64,000 nt of DNA from Bacteroidota bacterium (GTDB taxonomy: Bacteria; Bacteroidota; Bacteroidia; Bacteroidales; Paludibacteraceae), in assembly GCA_023391625.1 (NCBI GenBank), contig JAEWAN010000034.1, forward strand, positions 186,001 through 250,000. Reading direction: 5' to 3'. The position numbers and the translations under genes are program-made. Numbering within the stretch: position 1 is the first letter of the stretch; each line of letters starts with the position of its first letter. Under the pieces are notes generated by a model. It saw nothing but the letters and a program-made list of their open reading frames with translations, did no database searches and had not been told where the DNA came from. Positions 63,947 to 64,000 of this stretch are shown here, piece by piece.

Positions 63947-64000
63947 TTAAATCAGATAAAATACGTTAGTTTTACCTATTGATTTTTATAATATTAATTT

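Noticed and set aside
1..64000. CRISPR array, insertion sequence or toxin-antitoxin pair
   Set aside because: No regularly spaced repeats, transposase motif, terminal inverted repeats or small paired genes were seen.

Overview
The window looks like ordinary chromosome of a low-GC member of the phylum Bacteroidota, most likely order Bacteroidales. The evidence is the -7 element TAnnTTTG in front of many genes, twice with a TTTG element exactly 19 bases upstream. Shine-Dalgarno sequences are scarce, lipoproteins are numerous, and several families are typical of Bacteroidota: a LptD-like OstA protein, MCE protein, TrpB2, a THUMP-like methyltransferase, a ComEC without the metallo-lactamase motif, and a carboxypeptidase-regulatory-domain outer-membrane barrel. 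I cannot name a genus from sequence alone.

Layout. 1-1581: end fragment of a secreted protein and a repeat-built GIGT surface protein. 2159-9997: nitrogen assimilation cluster gltB-gltD-asnB, closed by a strong bidirectional terminator. 10120-12315: accessory patch of three lipoproteins, two of them tandem paralogues and one with a collagen-like segment. 12403-16450: a THUMP-like methyltransferase, then an AraC-type regulator divergent from a lipoprotein alpha-L-fucosidase. 16622-19592: rplU-rpmA, serS and an ion channel with a variant selectivity filter. 19639-25188 (minus): pepD, nrnA, comEC and rpe. 25395-28651: acetyltransferase, cardiolipin synthase and trxB; trxB continues upstream into lolA and ftsK (to 31928). 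32157-36989: nth, tRNA-Ser(GCT), mltG, murB, miaA and a pRiA4b-ORF3-like protein. 37167-44163: dnaA, the amidase-MCE pair, and a divergent lptD-like gene. 44293-46908: slyD, aroC, a free-standing GyrI-like domain and a CAT-anticodon tRNA. 47037-54308: S9 peptidase, cca, a 7TM-HD phosphohydrolase, an NlpC/P60 peptidase and a DUF4252-like protein. 54400-58475 (minus): trpB2 with a leader region, gcvT and pepT. 58690-63845: outer-membrane barrel, 3-methyladenine glycosylase, arginase-family protein and a lipid A acyltransferase.

How the genes fit together. Most are housekeeping. Glutamate synthase makes glutamate from glutamine, and AsnB uses glutamine to make asparagine. The envelope group (MltG, MurB, amidase, MCE, LptD-like, LolA, LpxL-like, Cls) serves peptidoglycan and outer-membrane building. 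NrnA, the 7TM-HD protein, Cca and MiaA handle nucleotides and tRNA. Accessory signs are limited to the tail-fibre-like gene, the lipoprotein patch and the fucosidase pair. I see no phage module, IS element, CRISPR array or plasmid gene.

The most interesting signal is the 55.80-55.96 kb leader in front of trpB2. It has a -7 box, a 24-codon GTG-started frame with Trp-Arg-Trp in the middle, a GC-rich terminator with a U-rich tail, and a segment at the end of the frame that can pair with the terminator's inner arm. Together these look like a tryptophan attenuator. A compact structured leader in front of rplU is a weaker candidate of the same kind.
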